Position numbers and translations under genes: made by a program. From Paragordius varius (taxonomy: Eukaryota; Nematomorpha): a DNA stretch of 64,000 nucleotides. The notes beneath the pieces are model-generated. The model was not told where the DNA came from, searched no databases, and worked only from the letters and a program-made list of their open reading frames with translations. How positions within the stretch are numbered: the stretch's first letter is position 1; every line of letters begins with the position of its first letter. The stretch covers positions 5,828,001-5,892,000 of the forward strand of contig OZ176057.1 in the NCBI GenBank assembly GCA_964247055.1, in the 5' to 3' direction. Shown here piece after piece: positions 11,866 through 22,867 of the stretch.

Positions 11866-12986
11866 TATATATTTTTGCGAAACCATTCATATATTTCATA
11901 CCTCTGGATTATACTATAGTACAGGGGTTTTCAAATGCGGCCCGCAAATATTACTGCAGTTCGCGTGAATTTTAAACACTAAATTATTTTACGGAATCAT
12001 CTTTGTAAAATTAATTTTCTTTAAATAAATTTTTGGAATACAAGGTAAAAATTGAAATTATACTATGGACTAAACGTGAAAATATTATGACATATATTTT
12101 TTTTGAAAAATACAACAATACTTTTTTAAACCTTAATTTATCCTAGAAAAACATTTAATTTCCACTATATATAATTGATTGTGTTACCAATTTACATTTC
12201 TATATTATACTTTGTAGATTAATCAGTTATTTTTAAAAAATATCAAGATTAAAAAAGTATGGGGTTGTCTTTTAGAACAAAATATTTGTCTTTATATTAT
12301 CACGTTTGGTCCGTATAATTTAAATTTTTACCATATATATATATTTTATAATATTGGCTTAGTGACTCTTAGCTTTTCTTATAAATAAGCGTTTTTTTCC
12401 AATTTATACGATCTTGAGACTTTCTGAATTAATGATATCAAAAAACCGGTTTTTGGGGCGGTTTCTTACCAACCCGAATGTTTTTACTAGAAAATCGGAT
12501 CTAAGAATGTGATCTAGATATTCTTAAATGCTTCTAGAACACCAAATCGTAAAACAAAAATTCTGGTTTCAGGAAGTTAAGAATATATGAATTGGATATG
12601 TTAGCTTTCCAGGAAATACCCTTATATATAAAATTAAATTATATCACATTCATTTATATTTTAAAATGGTAAGGTTATAACTGATTTAATGATATCGAAA
12701 AACCGGTTTTTGAAGAGGTCTCCAAGGTGAATGTTTTTAGGGAATCTAAAAAAGGAATATGGTCTAAATATTCTTAAATGCTTCTAGGTCCTTAGATCGT
12801 AAAACAAATGTTAGTGAATAATTTCCAGGAAATACCCTAAATATTAAATTTTATCACATTTATAGTTTAAAAATGATAATTTTATTTGTGGATCTAGGGT
12901 GTGGCCGTGTAATTTGCCTTTTGTATTGTCCGCATGGATATTGGCGAGACCACAGAGGATGTAAAATATGTCGATGTCGCTGGTAA
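11447..12986 (+). CDS. Antistasin-like secreted protease inhibitor 1
   Basis: A 72-residue secreted precursor in two exons. Exon 1 (11447-11576) encodes a signal peptide (MKHFKFLCLLSLICALW... to about VKA) and an acidic linker with DIEEHEPEIEGQEG, ending TAC A|GTAAGTG in phase 1. Exon 2 (12898-12986, acceptor GGATCTAG) reads RCGRVICLLYCPHGY..RD..GCKICRCRW and TAA. The six Cys are spaced C-x4-C-x3-C-x10-C-x2-C-x-C with CPHG, an RD and GC, matching the antistasin domain (Pfam PF02822) of leech, mollusc and cnidarian inhibitors. These block serine proteases extracellularly. If the residue after the second Cys is P1, as in hirustasin and guamerin, P1 here is Leu, which would suggest a chymotrypsin- or elastase-like target (inference). 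The 1.3-kb intron holds a hAT relic, an M1 and a tandem duplication. The paralogue lies 3.2 kb downstream. Confidence 0.8.
11830..11864. repeat. (AT)n microsatellite in intron
   Basis: Dinucleotide tract within the intron of antistasin-like gene 1. Confidence 0.8.
11922..11975 (+). mobile_element. hAT-like terminal relic
   Basis: CAGGGGTTTTCAAATGCGGC then CCGCAAATA resembles the CAGGGGT...GCGGCCCGC terminal sequence typical of hAT transposons. Only one end is found; no transposase. Confidence 0.45.
12039..12335. mobile_element. M1 MITE
   Basis: M1 in the intron of antistasin-like gene 1. The left end begins TA-CAAGGTAAAAATTG, so the outer bases carry a small insertion. Confidence 0.75.
12390..12870. 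repeat. Tandem intronic duplication, two copies
   Basis: About 250-bp unit repeated: GATATC-AAAAACCGGTTTTT at 12436 and 12696, ATATTCTTAAATGCTTCTAG in both, TCGTAAAACAAA, CCAGGAAATACCC and ATTAAATTTTATCACATT. The intron of the paralogous gene keeps one related piece at about 17830-17880, dating part of this before the gene duplication. Confidence 0.7.
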
Positions 12987-13114
12987 GGAATGCAAGATCT
13001 GAGAACATCTCTTTTGAATTTCAACAAAAAATTGAAACAATTATGGAAATTTTTTACGATTTTATCAAATGTTTATATTTATATTTTCCGAAAAAATTAT
13101 GTAAATGATAGAAC

Positions 13115-13120
13115 AATAAA
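13115..13120 (+). terminator. Poly(A) signal of antistasin-like gene 1
   Basis: AATAAA 129 bp after the stop, in a 3' end that aligns with that of the paralogue (GAAAAAATTATGTAAAT... before it, TTCGATA after it). Confidence 0.55.
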
Positions 13121-13199
13121 TATTTATTATCTTTCGATATATTGTTTGTATAACTACATAAAAAAGGTCAGGCGTTTTTTAAACAGCCGTTAATTTGGG

Positions 13200-14960
13200 A
13201 CCTTTATGCCCCTAAAAATACGCCATCATATAACGATTATTATGAGGTTTTTTTCGAATAACCCATGAGACGATGGTATCAAAGATGATTCCAAATATTT
13301 GCCCTATAAAGGCAAAGAATTTAACTCAGCGCCCTTACATATAGCTTTATGGGTAGTAGGTGTCTACCGGTTTAAAACTGAGACGCCATACAAAAATGGC
13401 GTGGTTGTGTAGTTGATTAAAAACTTAAAAATCCATACGAATTCAGTTAAACACATTTCTGGCGAATTTGGATATCATCCTTTCCTTTAAAAATGAGTTA
13501 CTTTTTATATACCTTGGTTCCCAGCTGTGTTTACGCAATTTTAAAATAAAACTTTTTACCATAATTTCGTAAAATGAAAATCTCAAATTAAATCCAATGA
13601 TATAGTTGAATATTAACTTTCATGAGGGACAGTTTAATGGTCACCTTAGAGTTTAGGCTTACGCAAAAACCCGTAAAAGATAAATTAAAGACATTTTTTT
13701 AATATTTATTATGCCATTCCAATCCAAATCTCGAAATAATCATTAATGAATGCCCCGACAATAGCTTCCCCCTTTTTTTAAATTAAATCCCCAGTTCGGG
13801 CCCACCCTGTGTAAAAAACGGGTTTTTTGAAAACACAACCACAAAAATCGTGTCTTTGAGACAATTTTCCAGAAAACGTGTTGGACAATTTGATTTCAAA
13901 TAGATTTTGTTTTACTTATTCTCGATTTCGCCAACATAGTAGGTTCGATTTTTTAAATTTAGGTCCTCTTACCCGCTCCCCCCGTAAAATGACATTTTTG
14001 TAAAAAAAATTAAGTCCACAAAATTCTTTGAATCTATTTTCGCTCAAGGTATAAGACCGTAATTCAATAAGGATTCAAGGTATTCCTAGTTAAAAGGCAA
14101 AAATTTTAGTCAAGCGTTTCTTTGATGATAGCTGCTGGGTAAGGAGATACCAGCTAAAAACTGACTCGTCATATTAAAATAGCGTGCCTTACTTCAGGGA
14201 ACCTATCAGGCCATATGAGTTTAATAGCTGCTTAAAATATTACCCGTAACAAGGCAAAAATTTAGATCGTGTGGTTTTTAATATTAGCGGTTAATTCCTT
14301 TCACGCCCTAAAAATTCTTTACCATAGAATGATTTTTCAATTTTCAAAAAAATAATGAGAGCATATGGAATCAATCATGATTTCAGGTGTTATCCGTAAA
14401 AAGGCAAAAATTTAAATCAAGCCCTTTTTTATATCAGCCTCTGGGTAAGAAGCTACCCGCCAAAAACTGCGCCACTATCTAGATATTGCGTTGTTTTGGA
14501 ATTAATTTAAAAAAACTTATGCCATATGAGCTTATTTAAAGTTCGAAATATTACCCGTAACTATGTAAAATCTCAAGTCGATCCTTTTTTTAGTCCTTAC
14601 TTTGGGTATGCCCTAAAAATACGCCATCATATAACGATTCAGTGTTGAAGTATTTTTTCGAACCCATGACACGATGGTCTCAAAGATGGTTCCAAATATT
14701 TTCCCTAAGGCAAAAAATCTAACTTAGCGCTTTTTCCATATAGGCCTATGGGTAGGGGTCTATTGGTTTAAAACTGAGACGCCATACAAAAATAGCGTCG
14801 TTTTGGAGCTAATTTTCTAAAACTTAAGAAGCCATACGAGTTCAATAAAAGCTTTAATTATTACCCATAAAAAAGTAAAAATTATAGTATAGCGGTTTTT
14901 TCCGTTAGCCGTCGATTTGGGGCATTTACACCAGTAACCAATATATTAGTATTAATGCTG
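13200..14960. repeat. Degenerate long tandem repeat between antistasin-like genes
   Basis: At least four diverged units (about 13310-13480, 14096-14235, 14399-14560, 14700-14900) share, in order: AAGGCAAAAATTT, a TATGGGTA block, AAAACTGAGACGCCATA with AAAATAGCGT, CCATA-GAGTT and ATTACCCGTAA. The outer two units also share CGCCATCATATAACGATT and ACGATGGT-TCAAAGATG. Unit length varies, about 150-350 bp. Base composition is less AT-rich than the surroundings. Every frame is closed; no coding is seen. Confidence 0.65.
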
Positions 14961-15299
14961 GAAAATCCTATAAGATTATTCGTAATTATCCACATAGGAT
15001 CATTTTATTGATTTCTTTTTTTCAAATAGCCTCCCCCCTCCCAGAATTCTGAAGGACATCCTCATTTACGCAAGTGTAACATAAAAATAAGAGTTAAGAA
15101 ATATCTTCTGTTAAATGTGTTTCTATGGTTTGATATGGTCAAACCCTATATATGAAAAGATGATTGCTGCTTTTAACTTAAAGATTTGATCAGGCTATAC
15201 CATCAATACTGAATACTTAATACTGTATTAATTTTTTACTTGAGACAACATAAATCCTTTATTGCTATTGAATCATCTTCATATCCCTTTTTTGGTTAA

Positions 15300-15510
15300 A
15301 TTACATATATTTTTTAAAAATAAATTTTGTTTTAAATTAAAATAATACTGAAAAAATAAATTATGCCATAAAGATATATTTCATATTAATAATATGTTAT
15401 ATTAGTTTAAATATAATTATTTTTAGGGGCGAATTTGAATTGTTTAAGGGTGAATTTGAATTGTCCAAAGGTGAATTCGAATTGTTTAAGGTGAATTTGA
15501 ACTGTAAATT
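15300..15510. mobile_element. M2 MITE, left terminal repeat lost
   Basis: Keeps the M2 centre and three right-hand GAATTTGAATTGTTTAAGGG-type iterons. The outer end is eroded after GAACTGTAAAT. The short minus-strand frame over it is repeat-derived. Confidence 0.7.
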
Positions 15511-16059
15511 TTTCATATCTTTTAAATTCTATATATTCAAAGTATACCGCATCCAATGATATTAAAAATAAAGCATATCCATGAGGTAAAATTGTTTTAT
15601 CCAAAAATTAACCGAATCGAAAAACACTTATAACTTCAAGAAAAAGTGAAAATTACAAAATAAATATAACTTATTTGACAACCAATAGTTTTAAAACACA
15701 ATTCACATTTAGTTAGGTATTTTTTAAGTTTTCAAAATTTTTTAGATTTTAATGTTTATATATATCCTTTTTCCTCCTAATATTTAAGTGACTTATTTAT
15801 ATTCAGAAAATAAAACGCGTTATTATATGATATAAATATTATAATAATAATATAACTTGAATTATAAAATTATATTTGTTTTTTGCCTATTTTGTCTTGT
15901 TTTTTGAAAATCGAAAAACCCGTAACATGTCGAAATTCTAACTCGGGTTCAATATATTTTCAAGTTTTAGAACAAAAGTTTTTATCAAAAATCGTCCTCG
16001 GTTATTTGTCGACTATAATTATCTTAATGAACTAAAAAATTGTATGGCATAAACTCACA

Positions 16060-16227
16060 ACTTAAATTAAACATTTGGTGTTTTCTTATATTTAAGGAAA
16101 ATGAATTTACGATAAACATTTTAATATTGAACGCAATGCCAAAAATGTGTATCTTTTCAACTCATATAAAAGTTGTCAATATAAAAATGTTATAATTTTT
16201 CAAATTTTGATTTGACCTAAAAAAACT
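16060..16227 (+). promoter_or_regulatory. Promoter of antistasin-like gene 2
   Basis: TATAAAAG at 16165-16172, with upstream TTGGTGTTTT, GAATTTACGA and CCAAAAATGTGTATCTTTT blocks homologous to those before 11447. The start context AAAAAAACTATGAA is identical in both genes. Confidence 0.6.
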
Positions 16228-17684
16228 ATGAAGCATTTTAAATTCTTTATTGTGTTAAGTTTGATTTGTGCTCTCTGGGTATGTCAAACAGTTAAAGGCG
16301 ACATTGAACAACATGCCCCCGAAATAGAAGGACAAGAAAGTCGCCATTTGGGTTACGGTAAGCACAAATTTATTTTGTGGGCAAAAATTTTTTTTCTATT
16401 TACAGTTCAAAACCCTTGAACAATTCAAATTCACCCTTGAACAATTCAAATTCACCCTTGAACACTTCAAATTCACCCTAAAAATAAATTGTCTGCTTTC
16501 GAACTATTATAACTCAAGATTAATATGAAATCTATCTTGGTTGCATAGTTTATTATTTTTTTAGATTTTAATTTAATATAAAACAAAATTTTCATGTTTT
16601 AAAAAATATATAGAAATATAGGTAATTTTTAATTTTAAAAAACTTATATTTTAATTGAGAGTGAATTTGACTTGTTCGAGGGTGATTAATTGTTTAAGGG
16701 TGATTGTAAATGGTATATATGTATATACAGTAAAAACTGTTATGCGGACATGTTAAAAAAATGTTCAGACAAACATTTTTTTCTAAAAGACAACCTCATA
16801 CTATTTAAATCTTGGTTTATTTCAATATAGCTCAATGTTTTAAATGGCGAAATTGAAATAGAGTATATATTACTAACACAATTAATTATATTTTACAATT
16901 GTAATTATATAATTTATTATAAGAAAAATTAAAGTTTAACAATATAGGGTTGTCTTTTAAAAAAATTGTCGTTATATTTTTACGTTTTGTCCGTATAATT
17001 TCAATTATTACTGTACTATTAAGTTTAAATAATTTTGGTTATACCTTTTGAGGGACTTAAATTTTTGGTAGATTGATAATTTATTGAGTTTTAAGATTCG
17101 AAAAATAATTGGGTTCTAACGCCATACAATCAAATAAATAATATTAAAAACCTAAATATTTTGGCTAATTTATCAAGCAACAAGTTTAAAAACTTAATTT
17201 AACTATTAATTATGTTATAAAACAACAGTTTGACAACACAAAGCTTTAATTTTTTTGAAATTTATTAAGTTAACCTATTTCGTTTTACGTAGTCAGCTCT
17301 GAATAAAGATTTACTCCATAAGATTTAATTTATTATTTGGGTAAAATACATCATCTCTATTTTTTAAAGTTAAAGCTCTATGCTTTTTTGACCTAGCCGG
17401 TACCTCTAATTAATAAAACCTACACATATAATCAAATTAAATTTATAATTTATAATTTTTATTGATGCGTTTGATTTTAACATGAAATTCAAAATCCCAA
17501 AAATATAAATATAAAAAATTTACAAATTAACTATAATATAGTTTTAATAAATTTAAACGATTTACTTAACGCTTATTCCAATATATTTATATAGTTAACG
17601 AATCTAGGCTTTGGATAATTATTTTCTAAGTTGCTTTTAAAATTTCTCGTTTAAAATTTAATTTAGATTATAATTTTTATATAG

Positions 17685-17733
<49 letters not shown>

Positions 17734-18003
17734 CTACACCTATAAAATTCATGCTAATATTCGTGCACTTTTGATTTTTTTAAAAAACTGTATTTTTAAG
17801 CTAAAACCAAACTTAATATTTTATAAGCTTACAAAACCCTTATATATAAAATTAAATTTTATCATTTATATTTTAAACTAATTTTATTCAAATATCTATT
17901 TTTATTAATTTTTCTAGCATGTGGCCGTGTCATTTGTCATTTGCACTGTCCACATGGATATATGAGAGATATCAAGGGATGTAAAATTTGCCGTTGTCGT
18001 TGA
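16228..18003 (+). CDS. Antistasin-like secreted protease inhibitor 2
   Basis: Paralogue of the gene at 11447; 71-residue precursor. Exon 1 (16228-16357) gives MKHFKFFIVLSLICALWVCQ... and the acidic linker DIEQHAPEIEGQES, ending TAC G|GTAAGCAC, the same phase-1 position. Exon 2 (17918-18003, acceptor TTTTTCTAG) reads ACGRVICHLHCPHGYMRD then GCKICRCR and TGA, with the same C-x4-C-x3-C-x10-C-x2-C-x-C pattern. Differences from copy 1 include an extra Cys in the signal peptide, a C-terminus one residue shorter (no Trp), and His instead of Leu at the predicted P1, so the two probably inhibit different proteases (inference). The intron contains an M2 and an M1, absent or different in copy 1, so those insertions came after the duplication. 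Confidence 0.8.
16396..16717. mobile_element. M2 MITE, starts 39 bp after a splice donor
   Basis: Intronic M2 of antistasin-like gene 2. Three left iterons; the right end is GTAAATGGTA-TA. Confidence 0.75.
16726..17015. mobile_element. M1 MITE
   Basis: M1 almost abutting the preceding M2. Left end is CAGTAAAAACTGTTATGCGG, right end AATTATTACTG-TA. Confidence 0.8.
17680..17734. repeat. (AT)n microsatellite
   Basis: Two adjoining AT tracts separated by ATTA, in the intron of antistasin-like gene 2. Confidence 0.85.
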
Positions 18004-18092
18004 TAAAAACACAATCAAAATTGGATAAAAAATTGAAATTTTTGGAATTTTTCAATTTTTTTATATTTATATGATTTTGTGAAAATTATGTA

Positions 18093-18098
18093 AATAAA
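18093..18098 (+). terminator. Poly(A) signal of antistasin-like gene 2
   Basis: AATAAA 90 bp after the stop, in the segment homologous to the 3' end of the first paralogue. Confidence 0.55.
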
Positions 18099-18129
18099 GA
18101 ACAATACATAATTATTTTCGATACTTAGT

Positions 18130-19434
18130 CATCTCAGAGCATACACGATTTAGCTCTGGCAAACAAAACTGCCCCAATATGTCATCGTAGACAATAATGT
18201 AAAGAAGTCATGAAGTGTTAATATTAGCAAAAAAAATCATGGAATTATTATTTTGTATAAAATCCAATTTCAACCGTAATTTTGTTAGAATTAAATTTCT
18301 GTGATATTCTTCCGAATAAAGTTTATACAAAGCCTAAAAATTATATTTTTATGATAATAAAGATTTTTATTTATTTAATGATATTTGTGATAATTGGATA
18401 TGTGTTACTTTTTTCCCACATATCTTTTAAAATATTTTAACTTATTTTAAACATGTATACTTTAATATTTGGACTAGTAGTCAAATAATGGCGATACAAA
18501 ATATCTCATGTTCGAAAATTATAATAAATATTTGATTAGATTGGAGTTTAAAGCTAATCAAATATATGTTTTTATTATGGTTTCAATTATAAAAAATGCT
18601 ATATAATTCGATGTTTGAATTCCAGTTGAATAATTATATTAACCTCCATTACATATCACAGGGATGTAAAATTTGAATATCATAAGTATTTAAGGTATTA
18701 AGCCGAAATCAAGGTGCTTTATTTAGCCTTTTAGCCGCATTAAGAAAGTTTTTCTAGAAAATGTAAAAAATCCTCATGCCAACTTTTCCCCCATTTTTTT
18801 TTTTAATTTTTTTAGTCTCATAATTAACAAGGAAAATCTTTATGTTATGGTTATGATATAATTAACTTTAAAAAGCTTTCAGGTTGCATTTTACTTGCAA
18901 AAACTTGATATATTTGATAGTATCATATGTGTCATTCGTGATTTAGATCTGCAATTTTAGTAAAGGACAAAAATCTGTTAAAAGTATATGCTTTTTATAA
19001 AATACATTAATACAATATGTTGATTTAATTATAAATAAAATAAAACTGATGTGTTTTTCAAATTGGGCTGTGGGATATAAAACTACCCGAAAAAATTAGG
19101 AAAATTTTTTATAAAGGCTTTGGTTTTTTATATGCCCAAAACCTTTAATATTTTTGAAAGATGATGAAAATTTATGATTGAATATGTATTTTAAATGATT
19201 TTCTTTATATTTCGGTACATCTACTTTATAAAAACGCAAACTTTTGCATGCGTTAAATTTATTCTTTATTTTTAAGATTATATAATTTTAAATAGCCTGG
19301 GCTATCCAAAGAAAGACCTATTTGTGAGGACTGAATGTATATTGTATTCAAATGTGAAATAATAAAATCCAAAATTTTTACATTGTTCAGTAATATTTTC
19401 TGTTCGGTTTCACCTGTAAATTTACACGCCTTCC
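18130..19434. other. Intergenic, no gene seen
   Basis: AT-rich, free of recognised MITEs; no splice chain or RNA gene found between the inhibitor gene and KRTCAP2. Confidence 0.45.
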
Positions 19435-21413
19435 ATGGGTTTAAAAAATCAATCTTTCTTCATATCATTGAGTTTAGCCATAATTTTTATGGCTTTGTTG
19501 CAAGTGTTTAAGAGCGCATTGTTAAAAGATAAAATGGGAACGATTTTAGGCGGTTTTCTGGGTTCAAACATATTTATATTCCTTCTTACTGCCATAAATA
19601 ATGGTGAAAATATTTTGTTTGGAGATGGATTTCAATCCACTTCCACTGAAGGTTACTTTCCATATTTTTAGGTTTTCTTATTAGTTGGTTTTTGCCTATT
19701 TATATCTGCCATTTTTTCTGGTTTTATTCACCGTGTATGTTTTACAACTTGGTATTTTACAACGTTTTTTTTTATAATTCTATAGCATATTGTTTTCAGT
19801 TTTGGCCCTATATTTTGTGAACAAAATATCGTTCGAAAAATATCAATCGTATCAGATTGCCGGAATGGAAACGCACTTAAAATCAGCCCAGAAAAGTTTA
19901 TTTTTAAATTATTTTGCTTTTAATTTGAAATTTATTTTTTTTATTAATTTTGTATTATAATAAACAATTTTACATGATAATTAATTAATAAATGTTTTTT
20001 ACAAAATTTATATTACTAATATTTTTATAAGGGCCAAATATTGTTTTGGGTATGATAATTTAAATTAATTTTTTAAATTGATAAGAAAAATATTTTTACA
20101 TTTTTTGTTGCAAAGATTATTTAAATATATAATAAACTTATTAATAAATAGAATGTTGTAAAAATAAAAATTTTAAATTCATTTTTTTTTCAAATTAAAA
20201 ATTAAAATTATGCTAACAAAATGTAAAAACAAATATTTTTTTCTAAAAATTAATCGTATTCTCTCAGGATTTTAAATACCATTAACAATTCAAATTTACC
20301 CTTGAACAATTTGAATTCCTACCTAAAATAAATTGTGTTTCAGAGGTAATATAACTCATTATTAATATTAAACATATCTTTATGGCGCTTAGTTTATTAT
20401 TTTTTCAGTATTATTTTAATTTTAAAGGTATTTTATTTTTTCCAAAATATAAAAATACAAATAATTAATAATCTTTAGAAACACATAATTTATTTTTAGG
20501 GAGAATTTGAAGTGTAAATGGTATACTTAATGTTTTAAACTGCAAACTATATAATAGAGATATATATTGGTAATATTATCAATCATTTATTTTATAATTG
20601 TAATTAAATAATTTTTTATTGACTTAATTAAGCCTAAAATATATGGGGGTGTTTTTTGAAAAAAAATTTTCTTTATATTTATACGTTGTTTTGTCCGTAT
20701 AATTTCAATATTTACTATCCTACTTTTGCTGTAATAAATATACAATATAAATAAAGTTTAAGTTTAGTAAAGACAAAACGGAATTATTTAAAGACAAATA
20801 TTTTTCTTGAAAAAACGGCCATATTTTTTGATATTTGATTTTTTTAAATTAATAAACGATAAAAACTGTGAAATTCAGTAAAAATTGGAAATATACGGAC
20901 AAAACAACGTAAAAATATAAAGACATATATTTTTTCTAAAAGACAACCCCATACTTTTCAAAACCTTAATTTTTCTCATATATAAGCTATTTAGTTACAA
21001 TTGTTAAATATAGAATTGATTGTGTTAGTTATATATATATATCTATATCACACTTTGCCATTTTAAATAATGAGTTATATTGAAATAAATCAAGAGATTT
21101 AAAAAGTATGGTTGGTTGTCTTTTAGATTAAAATATTTGTCTTTATATTTTTACGTTGTTTTGTCCGTATAATTTTTATTACTTATATATATATATATAT
21201 AATTGAGTACGATATCAATTTACATCTCTATTTTCTATTTTATAATTCAAAACAATAAATTTGAAATATATTTTTTTTAAATATAATTAGTTTTTTTTAT
21301 ACAAATTATTTATATTTTTATTTACTACAGATAAATTACACGGTAATACAATGGCCAACAATGTCAAATCCCCCTACAATATTACGACTTCATCCAAGAA
21401 AAAAATGAAATAA
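19435..21413 (+). CDS. KRTCAP2: KRTCAP2/KCP2, oligosaccharyltransferase subunit
   Basis: A 158-residue membrane protein of the ER oligosaccharyltransferase complex, which transfers glycans to Asn of nascent proteins; KCP2 is an accessory subunit of the translocon-associated form. Exons: 19435-19651, 19685-19751, 19786-19895, 21331-21413. Residues 1-72 contain the family core GGFLGSNIFIFLLTAINN, GENILFGDGFQ. Exon 2 gives SGFIHRVCFTT and exon 3 CILFSVLALYFVNKIS, aligning without gaps to the vertebrate ...[27 protein letters not shown] stretch. Exon 4 gives the basic tail TTSSKKKMK, like the KSKKRN end in vertebrates. Introns 1 and 2 are 33 and 34 nt; without splicing them exon 1 meets an in-frame TAG. 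Donor 3 (AAAA|GTTTAT) is non-consensus but phase-matched to TTTACTACAG at 21330. Three to four hydrophobic segments are visible. Confidence 0.85.
19652..19684 (+). other. Ultra-short 33-nt intron
   Basis: G|GTTACTTTCC ... CTTATTAG|TT. Removing it restores E-V-G-F-C with exactly the 18 residues between the conserved Glu and IHRV seen in the family. Confidence 0.8.
19752..19785 (+). other. Ultra-short 34-nt intron
   Basis: TG|GTATTTTACAACG ... TCTATAG|C. Splicing rebuilds a Cys codon in the conserved TTC position. The alternative acceptor at TTTTCAG 13 nt further would break the alignment. Confidence 0.85.
20198..20717. mobile_element. M1 MITE split by an M2 insertion
   Basis: M1 left half (to about 20274) and right half (from about 20527) flank a complete M2. 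The outer ends have decayed. Located in KRTCAP2 intron 3. Confidence 0.7.
20275..20526. mobile_element. M2 MITE nested in M1
   Basis: AATACCATTAACAATTC at the left and GTAAATGGTATA at the right, one to two iterons per side. Confidence 0.75.
20772..20860. mobile_element. M1 fragment
   Basis: AAAGACAAATATTTTTCTTG segment of M1 without its terminus. Confidence 0.5.
20874..21182. mobile_element. M1 MITE
   Basis: Both arms carry the variant ACAACGT/ACGTTGT insertion next to the GGACAAAA block, showing the arms match each other better than the family average. Confidence 0.75.
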
Positions 21414-21468
21414 ATTCAAAAACTTTATTTTATTTTTAAGCTAAAATTTTAATTAAGTTTATTTTAAA

Positions 21469-21474
21469 AATAAA
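21469..21474 (+). terminator. Poly(A) signal of KRTCAP2
   Basis: AATAAA 55 bp after the stop codon. Confidence 0.5.
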
Positions 21475-21705
21475 TTATTATTATTATAAAATATCGTTTA
21501 TATTTTAGAAAAGGGTTATCAATCTCTACTTGAATAAATGACTTTTTATTTTATGTATTCCAAAGGAGTTTTACAATGTTTTAAAAAAATTGCTTTTTAG
21601 TTAGATAATGAATATTAATAATCATATTTTTGAAATATTTGTTAAAACTACCAGATTGCGATATTTTACTTTTTTTAACTAACCTTTATTGGAATATTTG
21701 CAAAA

Positions 21706-21989
21706 TACAGTAAAAATTAAAATTATACAGACGAAATGTTATAATATATATAAAGACAAATATTTTTTTCAAAAGACAAATATACTTTTTAAAACATTCA
21801 TATGTAAACTTTAATTGCATTTTCTTAAATTTATATAATTAATATTCAACTATTCTTTTTTGCTTATAAGTAGAAATCATTGTATTTATATTAACAAATA
21901 AGTTTAAAATTTATAGCAATCTTTTTTCAAGAAATATTTGTCTTTATGTTTTTGACATTTTTGTTTTTATGAGCTTAATTTTTAATGTA
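21706..21989. mobile_element. M1 MITE, diverged centre
   Basis: Left end TA-CAGTAAAAATTAAAATTA; right end eroded to TTTTTAATGTA. Confidence 0.65.
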
Positions 21990-22315
21990 TTACAGATAGC
22001 TTTTACGAAAAATTATTCACCGAGTATTAAATAACCATATAATGTTTTCATTACACTAGTTTAGTTCCAAAAAATCATATTTTTAATTCAATGATTTCTA
22101 TAATACACTTAAGAAAGTCATTAATGTTAAAAATATGTTTTTCAAATTTTAAATGATCTAAAATTGTCCCCAATTAATATCTAACTTTTTTATATAGGAT
22201 TATCTTCAAAAGTCCTCAGAACATTCATTATTACATCTCAAACACATTTTATACGATTTCCGGAAAATTGCTAAAAATTAATAAATTCTTTTTTAAAACA
22301 ATAAAATTATTAAAA

Positions 22316-22543
22316 TTAGGATAAAACTTTAAATTCAAAGACAAATATTTTTTTCTAGAAACTTCTATACTTTAAATTTTTGAATATAACTGATTGTTTA
22401 AAACTGTATTAACACAATCAATTATGTGTTTTACGATTGTAGTTAAATAATTTTCGTTTTTTATAGGACAAATTAAGGTTTAAATGAAAAAAATTTGTCT
22501 TTATATTTTTACTCCTTGTCCGTATAATTTCATTTTTTATTGC
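22316..22543. mobile_element. M1 MITE, left end lost
   Basis: Begins within the GGATAAAACTTTAAATT part of the arm; right end CGTATAATTTCATTTTTTATTG. Confidence 0.65.
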
Positions 22544-22597
22544 AATTTATAAAATCAATTAGGCTTCATTGACCAACGTGTAGGGAATATTTATAAT

Positions 22598-22867
22598 TAC
22601 AGTAAAAATTGAAATTATACGGACAAAACTTAAAATATAAAGACAAATATTTTTATTCAAAAGACAACTATAAATTTTTATCTGGTTTTTTTAAAATTAA
22701 CTCATTGTTCTAAACTCTAAAGTATAATATAGAAATGTCAATTTGTAACACAATCAATTATGTATTTTACGATTGTAATTAATATTATAGGATAAATTAA
22801 GGTTTAAATGAAAAAATATTTAACTTATATTTTTATTCCTGTCCGTATAATTTCAATTTTTACTGTA
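22598..22867. mobile_element. M1 MITE
   Basis: Complete, about 270 bp, both TA-flanked termini intact. Confidence 0.85.
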
